Shown one piece after another: positions 32,443 through 43,647 of a DNA stretch of 64,000 nt (position 1 is its first letter; each line of letters opens with the position of its first letter). The notes below the pieces were generated by a model. The model did no database searches. It saw nothing but the letters and a program-made list of their open reading frames with translations, and was not told where the DNA came from. The position numbers and the translations under genes are program-made. Origin of the DNA: Porodaedalea pini (taxonomy: Eukaryota; Basidiomycota; Agaricomycetes; Hymenochaetales; Hymenochaetaceae); assembly GCA_002794775.1 (NCBI GenBank), contig NBAY01000002.1, forward strand, positions 682,001 through 746,000, written 5' to 3'.

Positions 32443-34857
32443 ATGAGTCTGCGACCGGGCACCGAGACGCTGCGTTTCCAGCGTCCAGCATCGGACGCGT
32501 CCAAGAAGAAGGATGCGCCGAAGCCTATGCCGCGCCATGACGGCCTCTTACAGGATCAGACTCGTCGGTACATTGCCTTACTAGACTTTTTATACTCTCG
32601 TATTGACGATACCATCTGTGCTTTCCAGGTCGCAGCGTCCGCCGTGGTGCCCGAGTTTCTCCCTCGCGGTCCGAATCCTTCTGCTCATCCGAGTGAGCGG
32701 GGCCATGTACTCGAACATTTCTGACTGTGACGAAGGTGCATTCTCTCTCCCTCTCTTTTTTTTTTTTTTTTTGAGCGATGAATTAGCTCGGCTGAATGCG
32801 ATTCCTGCTCTTTAGTGTACAACTTCTGGGAGCCTCTGCACTATATTGACAGAGGATACGGGTTCCAGACCTGGGAGACTTCTCCCCAATATGCTATTCG
32901 AAGCTGGGCTTACATTGCTTTGCACTTATATCCTGCGACGGCTTTAACACGGCTTTTGAGTCTGGACAAGGTACGTCATTCACGCCTGTCCAATGAAAAT
33001 ATCATTTTCATATGGCTGTTTAGCGGGCGACGTTCTTTGCTCTGCGAATAGTATTTGCATTCGTATCTTCCCTGTGTGAGGCGAAGCTCTATAGGACTGT
33101 GATGGAGAGAATCAATTTCCGTGTCGGCCGCTACATGTTCTTCATGCTCCTGTTCAGCGCAGGAATGTGGAATGCAACGACTGGTGCGTGGATATGCAGC
33201 TATTTTCCGGTATACTAACTTAAAGTGTTCCTCAGCCTTCCTTCCTTCCACTTTCGCAATGTTTGCCAATACTTTAGCATTTGCCTACACGTTGGAGCCA
33301 CCCTCCGCTGCGAACGGTCGGCGAACTTTATATGCGACAGTCCTTTTTGGTCTGGGTGCCATCGTCGGTTGGCCCTTTGCGCTCGCAATCGCAATTCCCT
33401 TCGTATTTGAAGAGCTCTTCATTCATGGAGCGGATCGCGTACCATCGGAGAAGCAAACGGCGTGGTTCTTTGCGCGTGCCGTGCGACTATTCACTGCAGG
33501 CGCATGTACCGCTCTTCTATTTGTGGGTTCACCTGTCGGACTTGAAGCTGATTAGTTTCTGATGACGAGCACTAGGTACCAGTTATTGGAATTGACTCGC
33601 TAGCGTATGGACATTTGACCATCGTTCCTTGGAATATTGTCAAATACAATATCTTTGGCGGAGCAACTCGTGGACCGGATCTATATGGCACGGAACCTTG
33701 GCATTTTTACATCCTCAACCTACTCCTCAATTTTAACATTATTACGCCTCTCGCTCTCCTCGCACTTCCTGCGCTTGTGGTGACATACTTTGCTGACAAC
33801 AAGCGTCTGGGCGGACCCTTGAAGGCGGTGTCCACCGCAGAGAAGGAAAAAGACAGGGCGCTCGGTCCGCGCAGCTCGCCATTCACCCTGCTCGCGATCC
33901 GCTTAGCTCCTTTCTACGTATGGTTCGGCATACTTACCGCTCAGGCGCACAAGGAGGAACGGTTCTTCTCCCCCGCCTACCCGTTTCTCGCATTCAACGC
34001 CGCCGTCGCGCTCTACCTTGTGCGTGGTTGGCTCGAGGTTGCGTATGTGAAGGCGACACGATCGTCATACCAGGCGTCACGCACGTCGCTCTTCCAGCTC
34101 ACGACGCTCGCGGTCGTGCTTTTCGCCTCCGCCACGTCCCTCGCGCGGATCCTCGCGCAGAGCTACTACTTCCACGCCCCGCTTGAGATTGTGCACCACT
34201 TCGAGACACGTGAGCTCGTGCGCGTGCTGAACGTGACCGGCCTGCTACCTCCACCGCCCCCGCCATCGCCGTACGCGCGCAAGGACGAACGCGACGCACC
34301 GCGTGTCGATCTTGGTCCAGTGAAGGCGCTGAACCTGACGCTTTGTTTCGGCAAGGAGTGGCACCGGTTCCCGAGCCATTTCCTTGTGCCCGACGGCGTG
34401 AACGTTGAGTTTGTGAAGAGCGAGTTCGACGGACTGTTGCCGAGGCACTTTATCCGCAGCGAGTCTAGCAGCGCACTCTGGAAGAGAAGCGGAACGAGTT
34501 ATGTGCCGGAGGACCTCAATGATCTCAACAAAGAAGATCCAAGGCACTATGTAAGACGAATCACCTTCTTTTTGTCTTCCGGTTCGCTGATTTGTTTTCC
34601 ATCTTCAGGTTGACATCGAGATTTGTCACTACCTTATCGATCTGGACTTCCCAGAGCATCCTTCCACAAGCCCTCACGAACCTCGTTACGCCGTCGACGA
34701 GGCGCACTGGCAGCGGACGCACTGCGTTCCCTTCCTTGACGCAGCGCACTCGCCTCTGCTGACTCGTGCGCTTTGGCTCCCTGGAAAGTGGTGGCAAACG
34801 CTGAACTCTTACGGGGACTACTGCTTGTTGAAGAAGAGAGGCATTTTTGAAAACTGA
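32443..34857 (+). CDS. ALG9: Dolichyl-P-mannose alpha-1,2-mannosyltransferase ALG9 (GT22)
   Basis: Exons 32443..32567, 32629..32735, 32816..32970, 33024..33183, 33236..33522, 33576..34550 and 34609..34857 give 685 residues. GT22 motifs: SDCDEVYNFWEPLHYIDRGY (the catalytic Asp/Glu loop), GFQTWETSPQYAIRSWAY, VPWNIVKYNIFGG and the conserved AHKEERFFSPAYPF. Many hydrophobic helices fit a multipass ER membrane enzyme. The C-terminus ends YCLLKKRGIFEN. ALG9 adds the seventh and ninth mannoses to the lipid-linked oligosaccharide used for N-glycosylation. A faint partial copy of its 3' end lies at about 35220-35300. Confidence 0.94.
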
Positions 34858-35364
34858 AAATGGTTACATGCAAGTTGTATAGACCTTGACTGATAACGAC
34901 ACATAATGATATTAATGGGGATGTTATGCGAGATTTCGCTCTGAAGGAGGCGAGGAAGGGTTCGGGTTGGAGGGCGTGGAAACGCTCGTGATCAAGCCAG
35001 AGCTCGCGGCGCCGTTGCGCATGCTCGGGTCACAGGACGGATCGAGCGCTGCTTGGTCCTGACTGAGAAACGTACGAATTTCAAGGGTCGCTGACTTGTG
35101 ACTGTCGATTGTGGCGGTATCGGGGCCAAGGTACGTGTAACTTTGGAGTGAGGTGTGCAGGCTTGCAGAATCCGGGGCTTTTCGGCTGAGCTGAATGTTG
35201 CCTGTTATGAATATTAGTCTCCGTGGAAGTGGTCGCAATCGCCACTCCAGAGATTCAAGAAAAAGGGGCATTTTTGAACACTGAAATAATACATTCAAGT
35301 TGGATACTGATACAAAATAGTGCGGGCGACATGCGTAAATTCATATTGAAAGTAGGATCCTTTC
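34858..35364. other. Intergenic with an exon-like minus-strand frame and a partial ALG9 3' repeat
   Basis: On the minus strand, 34924..35201 is an open frame preceded by a good acceptor (CATAACAG) and reading NIQLSRKAPDSASLHTSL and on to a stop, Ser/Pro-rich, with no recognised family. It might be the last exon of an undetected or broken gene. At about 35220-35300 the plus strand resembles 34785-34878 (shared GCATTTTTGAA then ACTGAAA and CAAGTTG). Confidence 0.3.
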
Positions 35365-37938
35365 TCATTGGTTCTGTCTATGCCGGGGCGCAGCTGGCAA
35401 GGTCGTCATCTGCGTGTTGTCAAAGACCTCAAGGCGGACGGGGTCAGGCCGTCTATCGACATCTACCGTCCCCTCGGAGTCGAGCAGCCTCAACAATTCC
35501 CCCTGCGAGATAATCGGGCCAATGAGTAGTGCATTGTTGACGAGAGGAACACGCTCAGGAAGGTCTTTGAAAGCGTCATGGTCGAAGGAAGATGCAGACC
35601 GGGAGCGCTCGTGCGTCGCATGACCGGCCGCCCTGTTTCTCCGGCGCATGAAGTCCTCTGGCGTAGTCTCGCTGTGGCTCCCGCGGCGGTGCTTTGTGTA
35701 GGGGAGTGGAGGGCGCGAAGGGGATTTGAGCTTCGGGGGTACAAAGGAACGCAACGCATCCGCAGTCTGGTCAGATACAGAACTCCGTCTGCTCCGCAAG
35801 CCGGACTTCGAGAAAATGCTCTTGCTGCTTTTATGCGAAGCCACGGAGACGCGCGATTCGCTCATGGGTATGGATACGACGGAGGCAAGCGAAGAGACGG
35901 ACGTTTGAGTCTGGAGTATTGGCAGGTCCGGCGGCTCGAGCTTTTGGGCGACGAGATTCGGAAGGAGCGTCTTCTTCATGATGTGCAGCACCTTGACCTT
36001 GTTCGCGCGCGATCGGTCGAGCAATGCGGGTGTACAGCTGAAGGACAGCGGCGTTATCACCTTCTCGCCACGATGCGCACTACGGCCATCTGGCCGGCGA
36101 CTCGAGACGAAGTACTCGAAGCGCCAATTCAGACGCATAACACGCCCGCCGCCGCCGTTGCCAGGCGCGGGACGCTCCGCGTCGACGCGGTGGTCCTCTG
36201 TGCCGTGCACGAAGAACACGCCATTGTCACGAAGCGCGAGCGTCGCCGCCCGTGTGATATAGTCGCGCGTCTCGTCGCCGCCCGCTGTGATGCGATTGAG
36301 GGTCGGTGCACGGTCGAGAGCGGCGTGGTGGAAGTAGTGCGCCGCGCGCGACACGGGCAAGAACTCGGCGACGGTTGTGTAGAGCGGGTCGTGCTCGTCC
36401 GTGAGCTCCGCCATACCGAAAGGCCCATGCATGCACTGGTCTTGTGAATAGGGAAGACCGTTGCTGACGGAGGCGAGGAAGAACTTGGGGCGGATCGCGC
36501 GGAAGCCTTCTTGGTCAATCCAGAGCTCTACGACGGTGTCGCGTAGCCATTGTGCGTGTTTGAGACATGGAACGGGCAGTGGGTTGCTCAGTGTAGGGCT
36601 GGGCGGTCCAGTAGAATCATTGGTCAGGGAAATGCCGACTTTGGCAGTTTCGGCTACATCATCAGAGACATACGTCGTCGCAGGCCCCGTCCTTTGTTCA
36701 AATCCTGGGTAACGTGAGCTCTGGGCCTCGATATCTGATGCAGAAGAGGAGGTCCGAAGGGATGGAACGTTTGCTGCATCCAAATGTAGATTTTGAGGAG
36801 TGGGTGATCGAGCAAGAGGTGTCACATCAGTCTGGCGCTTCATAAATGTGGCCTGTGTGGGAGTCTTGTCGTCGAAATCTGGAGAACGAAGAGCCGTCAA
36901 GAAGCTTCCGGATGTAGAGGCAAAATCCATAGTCGACAGAGACTGGCCGCAAGTCACCAAGGAAGATACCGTGCTTGCGCGTTTAGCTTCAGGGCTTGAG
37001 CTTGAGGGGCATGACTGAGGAGCAATCGAGCCGCAAGACTGGCGCTTAGAAAATGTAGACTGAGTTGGCGTTTTGTCATCCGAGTTAGGAGAGCTTGGAG
37101 CAGACAACAAGCCGTTCCTCATGGTGACTAGGTGAAACTGACTGCTTCGCTCTGACGAAGACACTACGTTCGTGCACTCGCCTTGCAGTGATGTTTCCTG
37201 CGATGCTGGCGCGCTCCCAAGACCGCCTATCGAGACGTTTGAGTCTGACGGCTGAAGTGAACCTGAATCGTCGCCGTAGACAAAAGGAGAGGCCAGATAC
37301 GCAGAAATGGTGAAATGCGAGACGTCGCCCAGGCTCTTCTGGCCCACATCGTAGTCCAGTACCTGCACGCCTGGCGTACTCTCGGACGGGGCAATAAGAT
37401 CCTGAGCATGATTATGATCTTCGGGGGCTATGGCACTCGTCGGCGAGGGGAGATCAAATTGTGCATCGAAGGGCGAATCAACCGCAGAGAAGTCACTGAG
37501 CGTAGAGTATCTTTGTGCGCCAACCTGCGAGCAGTATGATCCAGGTCTGTTCGTTCCAAACGCTTGAGTGCCAATCGTATTCAGAGTACCGGAGCTGCCG
37601 CTCATTGGAAAGAATGCCGACATCGGGGAGAACCTCGCCAAAGGAGGCAGGCCGGGCTTGAGGCTTGCCATTCTCGAGATCCGTTCCTCCGAGGGCATTG
37701 GGCTGGTAGTCAGAAAGTCAAAGATGATCGGGATCTCTCCAGACACATCGGTGTCGCTGGATACGTTGATTGACACACTGGGAGAGAGCGGCGGCGAAGG
37801 AAGGCTGAGCTCGTCGAGAGCGAACAGCGAGCTTGATCGCTTGCGATGGCGCGTGCCTGCTTGGCCGGGTGAAGGAACTTTGGGGGAGCCATTAGCTGGA
37901 TGTATGAGGTCGACACTCATTCGGAGGGAGCTAAACAA
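35365..37938 (-). CDS. Basidiomycete orphan protein, 857 residues, intronless
   Basis: A single long open frame. Residues 1-460 are Ser/Pro/Thr-rich and probably disordered. They include two copies of a short motif, DDKTPTQSTFSKRQ (within 277-300) and DDKTPTQATFMKRQ (within 346-369). Residues about 465-680 look folded: WLRDTVVELWIDQEGFRAIR, PLYTTVAEFLPVSRAAHYFH, RDYITRAATLALRDNG and LNWRFEYFVSSRR. The C-terminal third is basic and serine-rich with many RxxS sites. No known domain recognised. The composition suggests a phosphorylated signalling or cytoskeletal scaffold, which is inference. The second in-frame Met is at residue 7. Confidence 0.8.
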   Translation of the reverse strand: MFSSLRMSVDLIHPANGSPKVPSPGQAGTRHRKRSSSLFALDELSLPSPPLSPSVSINVSSDTDVSGEIPIIFDFLTTSPMPSEERISRMASLKPGLPPLARFSPMSAFFPMSGSSGTLNTIGTQAFGTNRPGSYCSQVGAQRYSTLSDFSAVDSPFDAQFDLPSPTSAIAPEDHNHAQDLIAPSESTPGVQVLDYDVGQKSLGDVSHFTISAYLASPFVYGDDSGSLQPSDSNVSIGGLGSAPASQETSLQGECTNVVSSSERSSQFHLVTMRNGLLSAPSSPNSDDKTPTQSTFSKRQSCGSIAPQSCPSSSSPEAKRASTVSSLVTCGQSLSTMDFASTSGSFLTALRSPDFDDKTPTQATFMKRQTDVTPLARSPTPQNLHLDAANVPSLRTSSSASDIEAQSSRYPGFEQRTGPATTYVSDDVAETAKVGISLTNDSTGPPSPTLSNPLPVPCLKHAQWLRDTVVELWIDQEGFRAIRPKFFLASVSNGLPYSQDQCMHGPFGMAELTDEHDPLYTTVAEFLPVSRAAHYFHHAALDRAPTLNRITAGGDETRDYITRAATLALRDNGVFFVHGTEDHRVDAERPAPGNGGGGRVMRLNWRFEYFVSSRRPDGRSAHRGEKVITPLSFSCTPALLDRSRANKVKVLHIMKKTLLPNLVAQKLEPPDLPILQTQTSVSSLASVVSIPMSESRVSVASHKSSKSIFSKSGLRSRRSSVSDQTADALRSFVPPKLKSPSRPPLPYTKHRRGSHSETTPEDFMRRRNRAAGHATHERSRSASSFDHDAFKDLPERVPLVNNALLIGPIISQGELLRLLDSEGTVDVDRRPDPVRLEVFDNTQMTTLPAAPRHRQNQ

Positions 37939-38738
37939 GGTTGACTGGACTAGCGAAGGGTGGCTGGTCTTTATAATTGAATCCTAGGGCTGACTCGAAG
38001 ACGAGGCTGACCATCTTGAACTGAACCGATTTGGAAGACTTGAGTTGAGTGGCTGTCCGTCCGAGCCTATCCCTTCGTCACTCTTCGCTTCAAAGTTCAA
38101 ATGGACGATCTAATAAACATAGAAACTACAACGAAAAGCGTGTGGTCACTCACGACAGACTGAAAAGGGGGTGCAATTGTAATTAAGTCTAGGACTGCTT
38201 TAAAAGCCGGAGGGTCTTGAATCTTGACATGGTTAAAAGCCTTTTCTAATAGCTCATGCGAGACTGTCAGTTTGAGAGCTGTTGAATTCTCTTTACTAGA
38301 GTATCCAACGATGAGAACGAAGGATTTAAGCAAAGGAGAAAGGAGACTAAGTCAGAGTTGAAAAGTTCGTGAGAAATATACCATATAAGGCTACCGCAGA
38401 TGACATCGGACGACGCGCCTTTCCCTTGCAGCTCCTTGCCCGTATCTTCCTCTTCGTCGCGTTGCCATCTACCGGACCAAATCAAGCTCGTTCATCGTCT
38501 TCAAACTGACTGTTATTGTCGTTATCGCTGTTGAAGAAGGAGACAGACAAGGTATGCCTTCGATGTCCGTTAGATAGGGGATACCTTCCCCCTTTCGTAC
38601 ACCGCAGATATTTCCACTGTGTGCCCTCGTGTTCACATCGTCACTCTCTAATTACGCAACTCTTCCTCCAGCTAAGCTTCGCGTGTCCGCTCTTACCCAT
38701 CCTCCGCCGCGACCCCTGTTGAATTGCGCGGAACCAGT
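37939..38738. other. Divergent intergenic region before RAC1
   Basis: No convincing gene. Contains the promoter and probably the 5' leader of RAC1; a donor-like GTATGC at 38552 and a TCTTCCTCCAG-like acceptor near 38671 suggest a leader intron. Confidence 0.4.
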
Positions 38739-39745
38739 ATGAACGCTGTTCAGGCTATCAAGTGTATGTCCGCATCCTCGTGAATATTCTTTAATGTACT
38801 GAATGCCTTGCACGTAGGTGTCGTCGTAGGAGATGGTGCCGTCGGAAAGGTCTGCTGCTGTGGTGCCACATCCAAGTAACAAGTGCTCTACTTATTTCGA
38901 TTGCAAATAGACGTGCCTGTTGATTTCATACACCACCAATGCATTTCCGGTACGTGTCTCGACTCAGTTGCTCTGGTGTATCTGACCGTCTCTATCCTCT
39001 GTACAGGGAGAGTATATACCAACTGGTGCGTCGTCAATCGATACGATATAGTACTGCAACGTGAACTGACACTGTCTTTTTATCAGTTTTCGACAACTAT
39101 TCTGCTAGCGTGATGATTGATGGCAAGACGATCTCACTCGGTCTCTGGGATACTGCAGGCCAAGAAGATTACGATCGACTTCGCCCTCTCTCGTACCCCC
39201 AGACCGATGTGTTTCTCGTCTGCTTCTCTCTCGTTAGTCCTCCGAGTTATGAGAACGTGAGAACGAAGGTGGGTCCGCTGCTACTTTTTTTTCCTTGAGA
39301 AGAGCGTGAAAGCTAATTAGCGGCGTTACCATCAGTGGTATCCGGAAATCTCTCACCATGCGCCGTCGACATCTCTGTTGCTCGTTGGTACGAAGCTTGA
39401 CCTTCGTGACGACCAAGCAACTAACGAGAAGCTTCGTGAGCGGTGCGTCTTAGTTGTACTCTCATTCCCTGCTTCTTGTTGAACAAGAGTGCTGTTCTAG
39501 TCGTATGTCTCCCATCACGTACCAGCAAGGTCTGCAGATGCAGAAGGACATCAGGGCCGTCAAATATCTCGAATGCTCCGCTCTCACTCAGAAAAATCTG
39601 AAGACGGTCTTTGACGAAGCGATCCGCGCAGTCCGTAAGTGGTTAATCTTCGCACCTTGCGGAGATAATCTGACTTGTACTATCAGTATATCCGCCTGCG
39701 AAGGACAAGAAGCCCGGGAAGAAGTCGGGATGCATCATCGCATGA
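38739..39745 (+). CDS. RAC1: Rho-family small GTPase Rac1
   Basis: Exons 38739..38763, 38818..38849, 38911..38949, 39007..39025, 39087..39268, 39336..39442, 39501..39634 and 39687..39745 give 198 residues. P-loop GDGAVGKT is split by an intron after the Lys. Other motifs are the effector region FPGEYIPTVFDNYSA, switch [22 protein letters not shown], the guanine-specificity motif GTKLD and SAL. Rac rather than Cdc42 is indicated by [16 protein letters not shown] and [11 protein letters not shown] with AIRAV. The C-terminus [12 protein letters not shown] has a polybasic stretch and a CAAX box for prenylation. Rac1 controls polarised growth and the NADPH oxidase in fungi. The N-terminus MNAVQAIK is a few residues longer than usual. 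Confidence 0.95.
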
Positions 39746-40643
39746 GCTTAAAATCGAGATAGATTTCGGTTCTGGCTTTCGGCGTGCACCCTATTTGGAA
39801 CATTTGGCGGACTTCACCCCATCCCTTTCCCTCCCACGATTGATCTTACCCATCGACCTTTTTGTTCTCTGGCACCATCCAACGTGATTTTTGTTTTATC
39901 AAGACCAAGCATCTCGCGAATGCACTTTCCCCTCTGCGACAAAGCAAATCCTCGGGTACATTGGCAGGCAAGTTGCGTTAGTAATCATGTTTCAAGAAAT
40001 CACTTCAGCCGGTGCTCGTTTGTATGTCCTCATGGATGTCGAAGGAGTCGCCACCGTAATTCCACGACTAGTTCACGGCTACGTTGTTCAGCAGCGTCGT
40101 TGCCATCCGTCTTCCCCTGGATTTCCACTCCTGATTGCTCACGATCATTAATGTTGTGCATGGATGGGCTACATATACATATCTCTTACTCCATTTGCCT
40201 ATTCTTCCCTTCTTTGTCTTTACTGTGTCTTCCCTTCCGCTATTTGTTTCTCTCGAACATGTTTGTATGGGGAGGATTGTTGCGTTATGATTTCGATGTA
40301 ATTTGATGAAAGTACAGCTATCGATTCGGCCCTTCGCTCGTTTTCACTCCTCGAATCAGTACCTGAGTATTGGTTGGACAAAGTTCGCCTTTGAGGGCTA
40401 CTCTTTCCCTGCGCCTGTGTGCTTATTGGAAAAAGTGGGTTTTGCAGATCATTACACCCCAAAATGATAAAAATAAAAATAAAAATGATCTACGCTTCGG
40501 CCGAGCGCCTCTTTCAATCCGCTGGCCATGAGGATGAGCTTCGAAACAATAGACGCTTGTGGCTCATCTTACCCTCATGCCACCTTGTTCTCTACCTCGC
40601 ACTGACGTCTCTTAAAATCGGACTGGACGTCGACGCGCTGGAC
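39746..40643. other. Intergenic, no certain gene
   Basis: The 3' flank of RAC1 and 5' flank of the next gene. An in-frame extension of the next gene opens at 40419 with Met codons at 40464 and 40485, preceded by an AAAAT repeat. It was not used as the start because conservation begins at 40644. Confidence 0.4.
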
Positions 40644-43305
40644 ATGGACGAGGTTCTGTATCCCAACTTTCGCAAAGAGGTAGTCGATATGGTCTCCGAG
40701 AGCTCAGCCAACTGGCTACATTCCTTTCCGTTCCGTGTCAAAGGCAAGAGGAAAGACGACCTTGTAGCCTTCGGTCTTGGACAGCAAGAGCGGTCATGCG
40801 ATATTTCTTTCTACGAAAATCCTCGGAACCTTGAATTCGATGAAGGGTGAGTTCTCAGATGATCTTCAAGGACTGGTTTTGTGATTAGATGGAAATAGGA
40901 TACAGGACGAAAGCGTCTTGGTCCAATGGAACAAACTTACTCTTCAGACGTTGAAACAACCCTCCTCATGCATCAGTCTGGATATCTCAGGAAACGGATT
41001 TTATGATCGTAAGTTCGCACGGCATTTTTTGCTCTGTAGGTAGTCCTCAGCGATGGGCATCAGTCATAGTAACGTGCGAGTATGGGGAATCTCTTGACAT
41101 TATGGATCCATACGGTGGTCGTATATGTTGGCTCGAGAACTTCGGCACCAACGAAAGCGATTGGTCATGTCACGAAATCGGTCGTTTTCCAGGAGTCAAC
41201 TGCGTCAAAGGTTAACACTTAGTGCAAATAATCTTTGCTCGCTGTTTTTAATCCCACATTCTCAGTCGGCCACTTCTCGACTACATATTCTCTTCAGCTC
41301 CTCGCTGTCGTGAAATCCTCTCGCACCGACGCCTACTCACCCTTGATCGTTTTTACGCGCCCGCCTGACGTCTACAAGTCGAGACACTGGCTCGTGGCTA
41401 CTGCGCTTGAGAACGCGTTCTCTGCCATACAAGATTGCCTCGTCGTGCAGAATGCAGGCGGCACCCTCGATAATATTGTCATCTCGAGTAGAGAGGGCCT
41501 CACGATTGCGTGGTATCATGAACGATCTTGGCAGCATAAACCTCTGTGCTGCACTAACTTGCCTCCTAACTATCTCCCGGGAAAGATTTGCACAGGTAGA
41601 GTCGGACGCGATCCTGCTGCATATATTGTCTCAGCTGAGGTGACTGGAGTGCGCTTGCTTTCTTCGCCTGTTTCGCTAACCACAGACATATGCATTTGAG
41701 GCTAATGGAGGCGCCATCTTGTCTATATACAACAAAAATGAAGTTGCTGGACGACATTGCAAGTTCCGCGATGCCATCTGGACACATTCTGTGATCGATG
41801 ACTTTGCTAATGGACATGATGCCTCTATTCTGGACATTATTTGCGAGGATCTTGACGGAGATGGTACGGACGAGATAGTCGTGTCTGTTTCAAGCAAAGG
41901 TATGACCATTGCTACATATCATATTGGATTATGATCAGCTCCGACATTGTGACCAGGTCCGAATACAGGCATCTATTGCTTTGTTCAGAAAGGAGGTTCC
42001 TTCGTGAAGTACAAGCTGTGCGACGAAGCAGCAACGAAGATTACTCTGGGCCACTTTGCTCTCAAAAGCAGACTCGTAAGCCTTTGGCATAGCTGATTAT
42101 AAAGCTGATATACAATTGTGTCTAGGATCTTGCTATGCTAACCTGCTCTAATCCCCGCAAAGCGGTGGTGCTCTACCATTCATATATTTCATCCCAAATC
42201 AAACCTTCCATCGAGGATTCTGAGCTAATTTTTTCTGTGCCTCGTATCGCAAGTTCGATCGGAGTGATCGATGTGATCGACGTAGCAGGCTATACCATCT
42301 CTCTCATAATTCTTCCTCCAAACGCTTCGTTTGACGTCGCAACGGATGGATGCGAGGCCGTCAAGGTCTTGCATGGCTTTCTCGGCTGGATTGACTCCCA
42401 ATCCGAGCTCATCGAACGCACATGTGCCGCCTGTCTACCTGGCTGCGTAACACCTATGCTCGTGGACTCTCCCGAGGGGCACGTACGCAGCGGGAACGAT
42501 GGGGCCGTGTTTGTTCGCATGAGGCCGTCGTCTGCGACCGACGCTGTGAACTTGAGGGCGCTTAACGTCCTGCCATCTTATTTTCCTAGCGATGTTTGTG
42601 CTTTTGAGTTTGTGTGGCGACGTCCGAGGCAACGGTGGTACAACAGGAATGCTGATGACGCGATACTGGACGATTGTACGGATATTTCATGCTCCATCCA
42701 GATCTTTTATATTACATGACAGATTCATATTTTCTGTGCTCGTTGCAGTATTTCATCTCTCAGGCTTCCGCATCCGTTTTGACGATGTAGCATCGCAAAA
42801 GACGGGCATGATCGAAAAAACGGACGTATCCTACGTTCATTTCTGGGCCGCAACACCAGGTACATCGACGGGTTTTGTCAAAAACGTTGCTTCCCCATGG
42901 ATACCGTGCAATGCGTCCAGCCAAGGACCAGGTTATGCCCGAAAGCCGGCCGTATGCAGCATTCGTGCGAGCCTGTCGAATCCAAGTGGCGAGGGTGGAT
43001 TTGTTTATTGCCAGGACGCACTCGACTGGAGCGCCACTCCACCGACATCATTCCAGATATCACGCGCACGAAAGATGGTTCTACCGGTCATGTATGAGCA
43101 TGGTCCATTTTGGCGTTCTTTGAAGACGGACGGAGAGGATGGAGAGGCCATGGTTGACGTCGAGTACCCGTGGCATTCATGGGTCGCAGGACGTGCTAGA
43201 CAGAAGGGGCGAATGAAATGGGACATTTGGGCGAGTTTTGATTTTCCGGCTTTCGAACAATCGTATTCGCCTCAGTGCGATGACCATACCTGTACCATTT
43301 GCTAA
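40644..43305 (+). CDS. Aldos-2-ulose dehydratase-like protein (FG-GAP propeller plus cupin-like domains)
   Basis: Exons 40644..40846, 40899..41008, 41064..41210, 41266..41639, 41686..41899, 41957..42075, 42126..42675 and 42749..43305; an in-frame 66-nt intron (42860..42925) probably also exists. Matching features in order: WLHSFPFR with DLVAFGLG, ISGNGFYD, YGGRICWLENFG, VGRDPAAYIVSAE, the calcium-binding FG-GAP loop DLDGDGTDEIVVSV, ILPPNASFDV, the cupin part SGFRIRFDD with VHFWAATPG, and MYEHGPFWRS with VEYPWHSWVAG. Aldos-2-ulose dehydratase of white-rot fungi converts glucosone and 1,5-anhydrofructose to microthecin/cortalcerone. This copy stops right after the cupin region, so the C-terminal lectin-like part is lacking. 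Start uncertain. Confidence 0.8.
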
Positions 43306-43647
43306 GGACAGGCAACTGTGTATTTCTATGCACGTGGATGTATCACCATATAGTTACGGATGGAAGGGATTCAGGTGGAAGCATAGAATGAAGAATGTAA
43401 CATCATGCTCTTGAATATTAGCATTTGATCAGAGCTTTTTTCTCATTATCTTGTCTCGAAACAATGAACCACACGTCTAAATATATCAATACGAGCCACA
43501 GATAGGAGGGTTCGGATACAGAAAATGACGGGATGTGAATACAACTACAAAGTCTCTCGTTGACCGTACAAAATAAAATAAAAAATACTGAATATCAGTG
43601 CCGGGCTGTACCTTAGGTATTAACAGTACACGATTCCCCGATCCACC
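43306..43647. other. Convergent intergenic region, no gene seen
   Basis: The 3' flanks of the dehydratase-like gene and the second DUF6533 gene. AT-rich, no coding signal. Confidence 0.4.

Noticed and set aside
34924..35201. Last exon of the 857-residue gene after a long intron
   Set aside because: No usable GT donor in the right phase was found near the 35365 stop, so it was left as an unexplained exon-like frame.
35578..36447. 289-codon plus-strand frame inside the 857-residue gene
   Set aside because: Composition (Arg/Ala/Glu-rich) and total overlap with the intact minus-strand frame mark it as antisense shadow.
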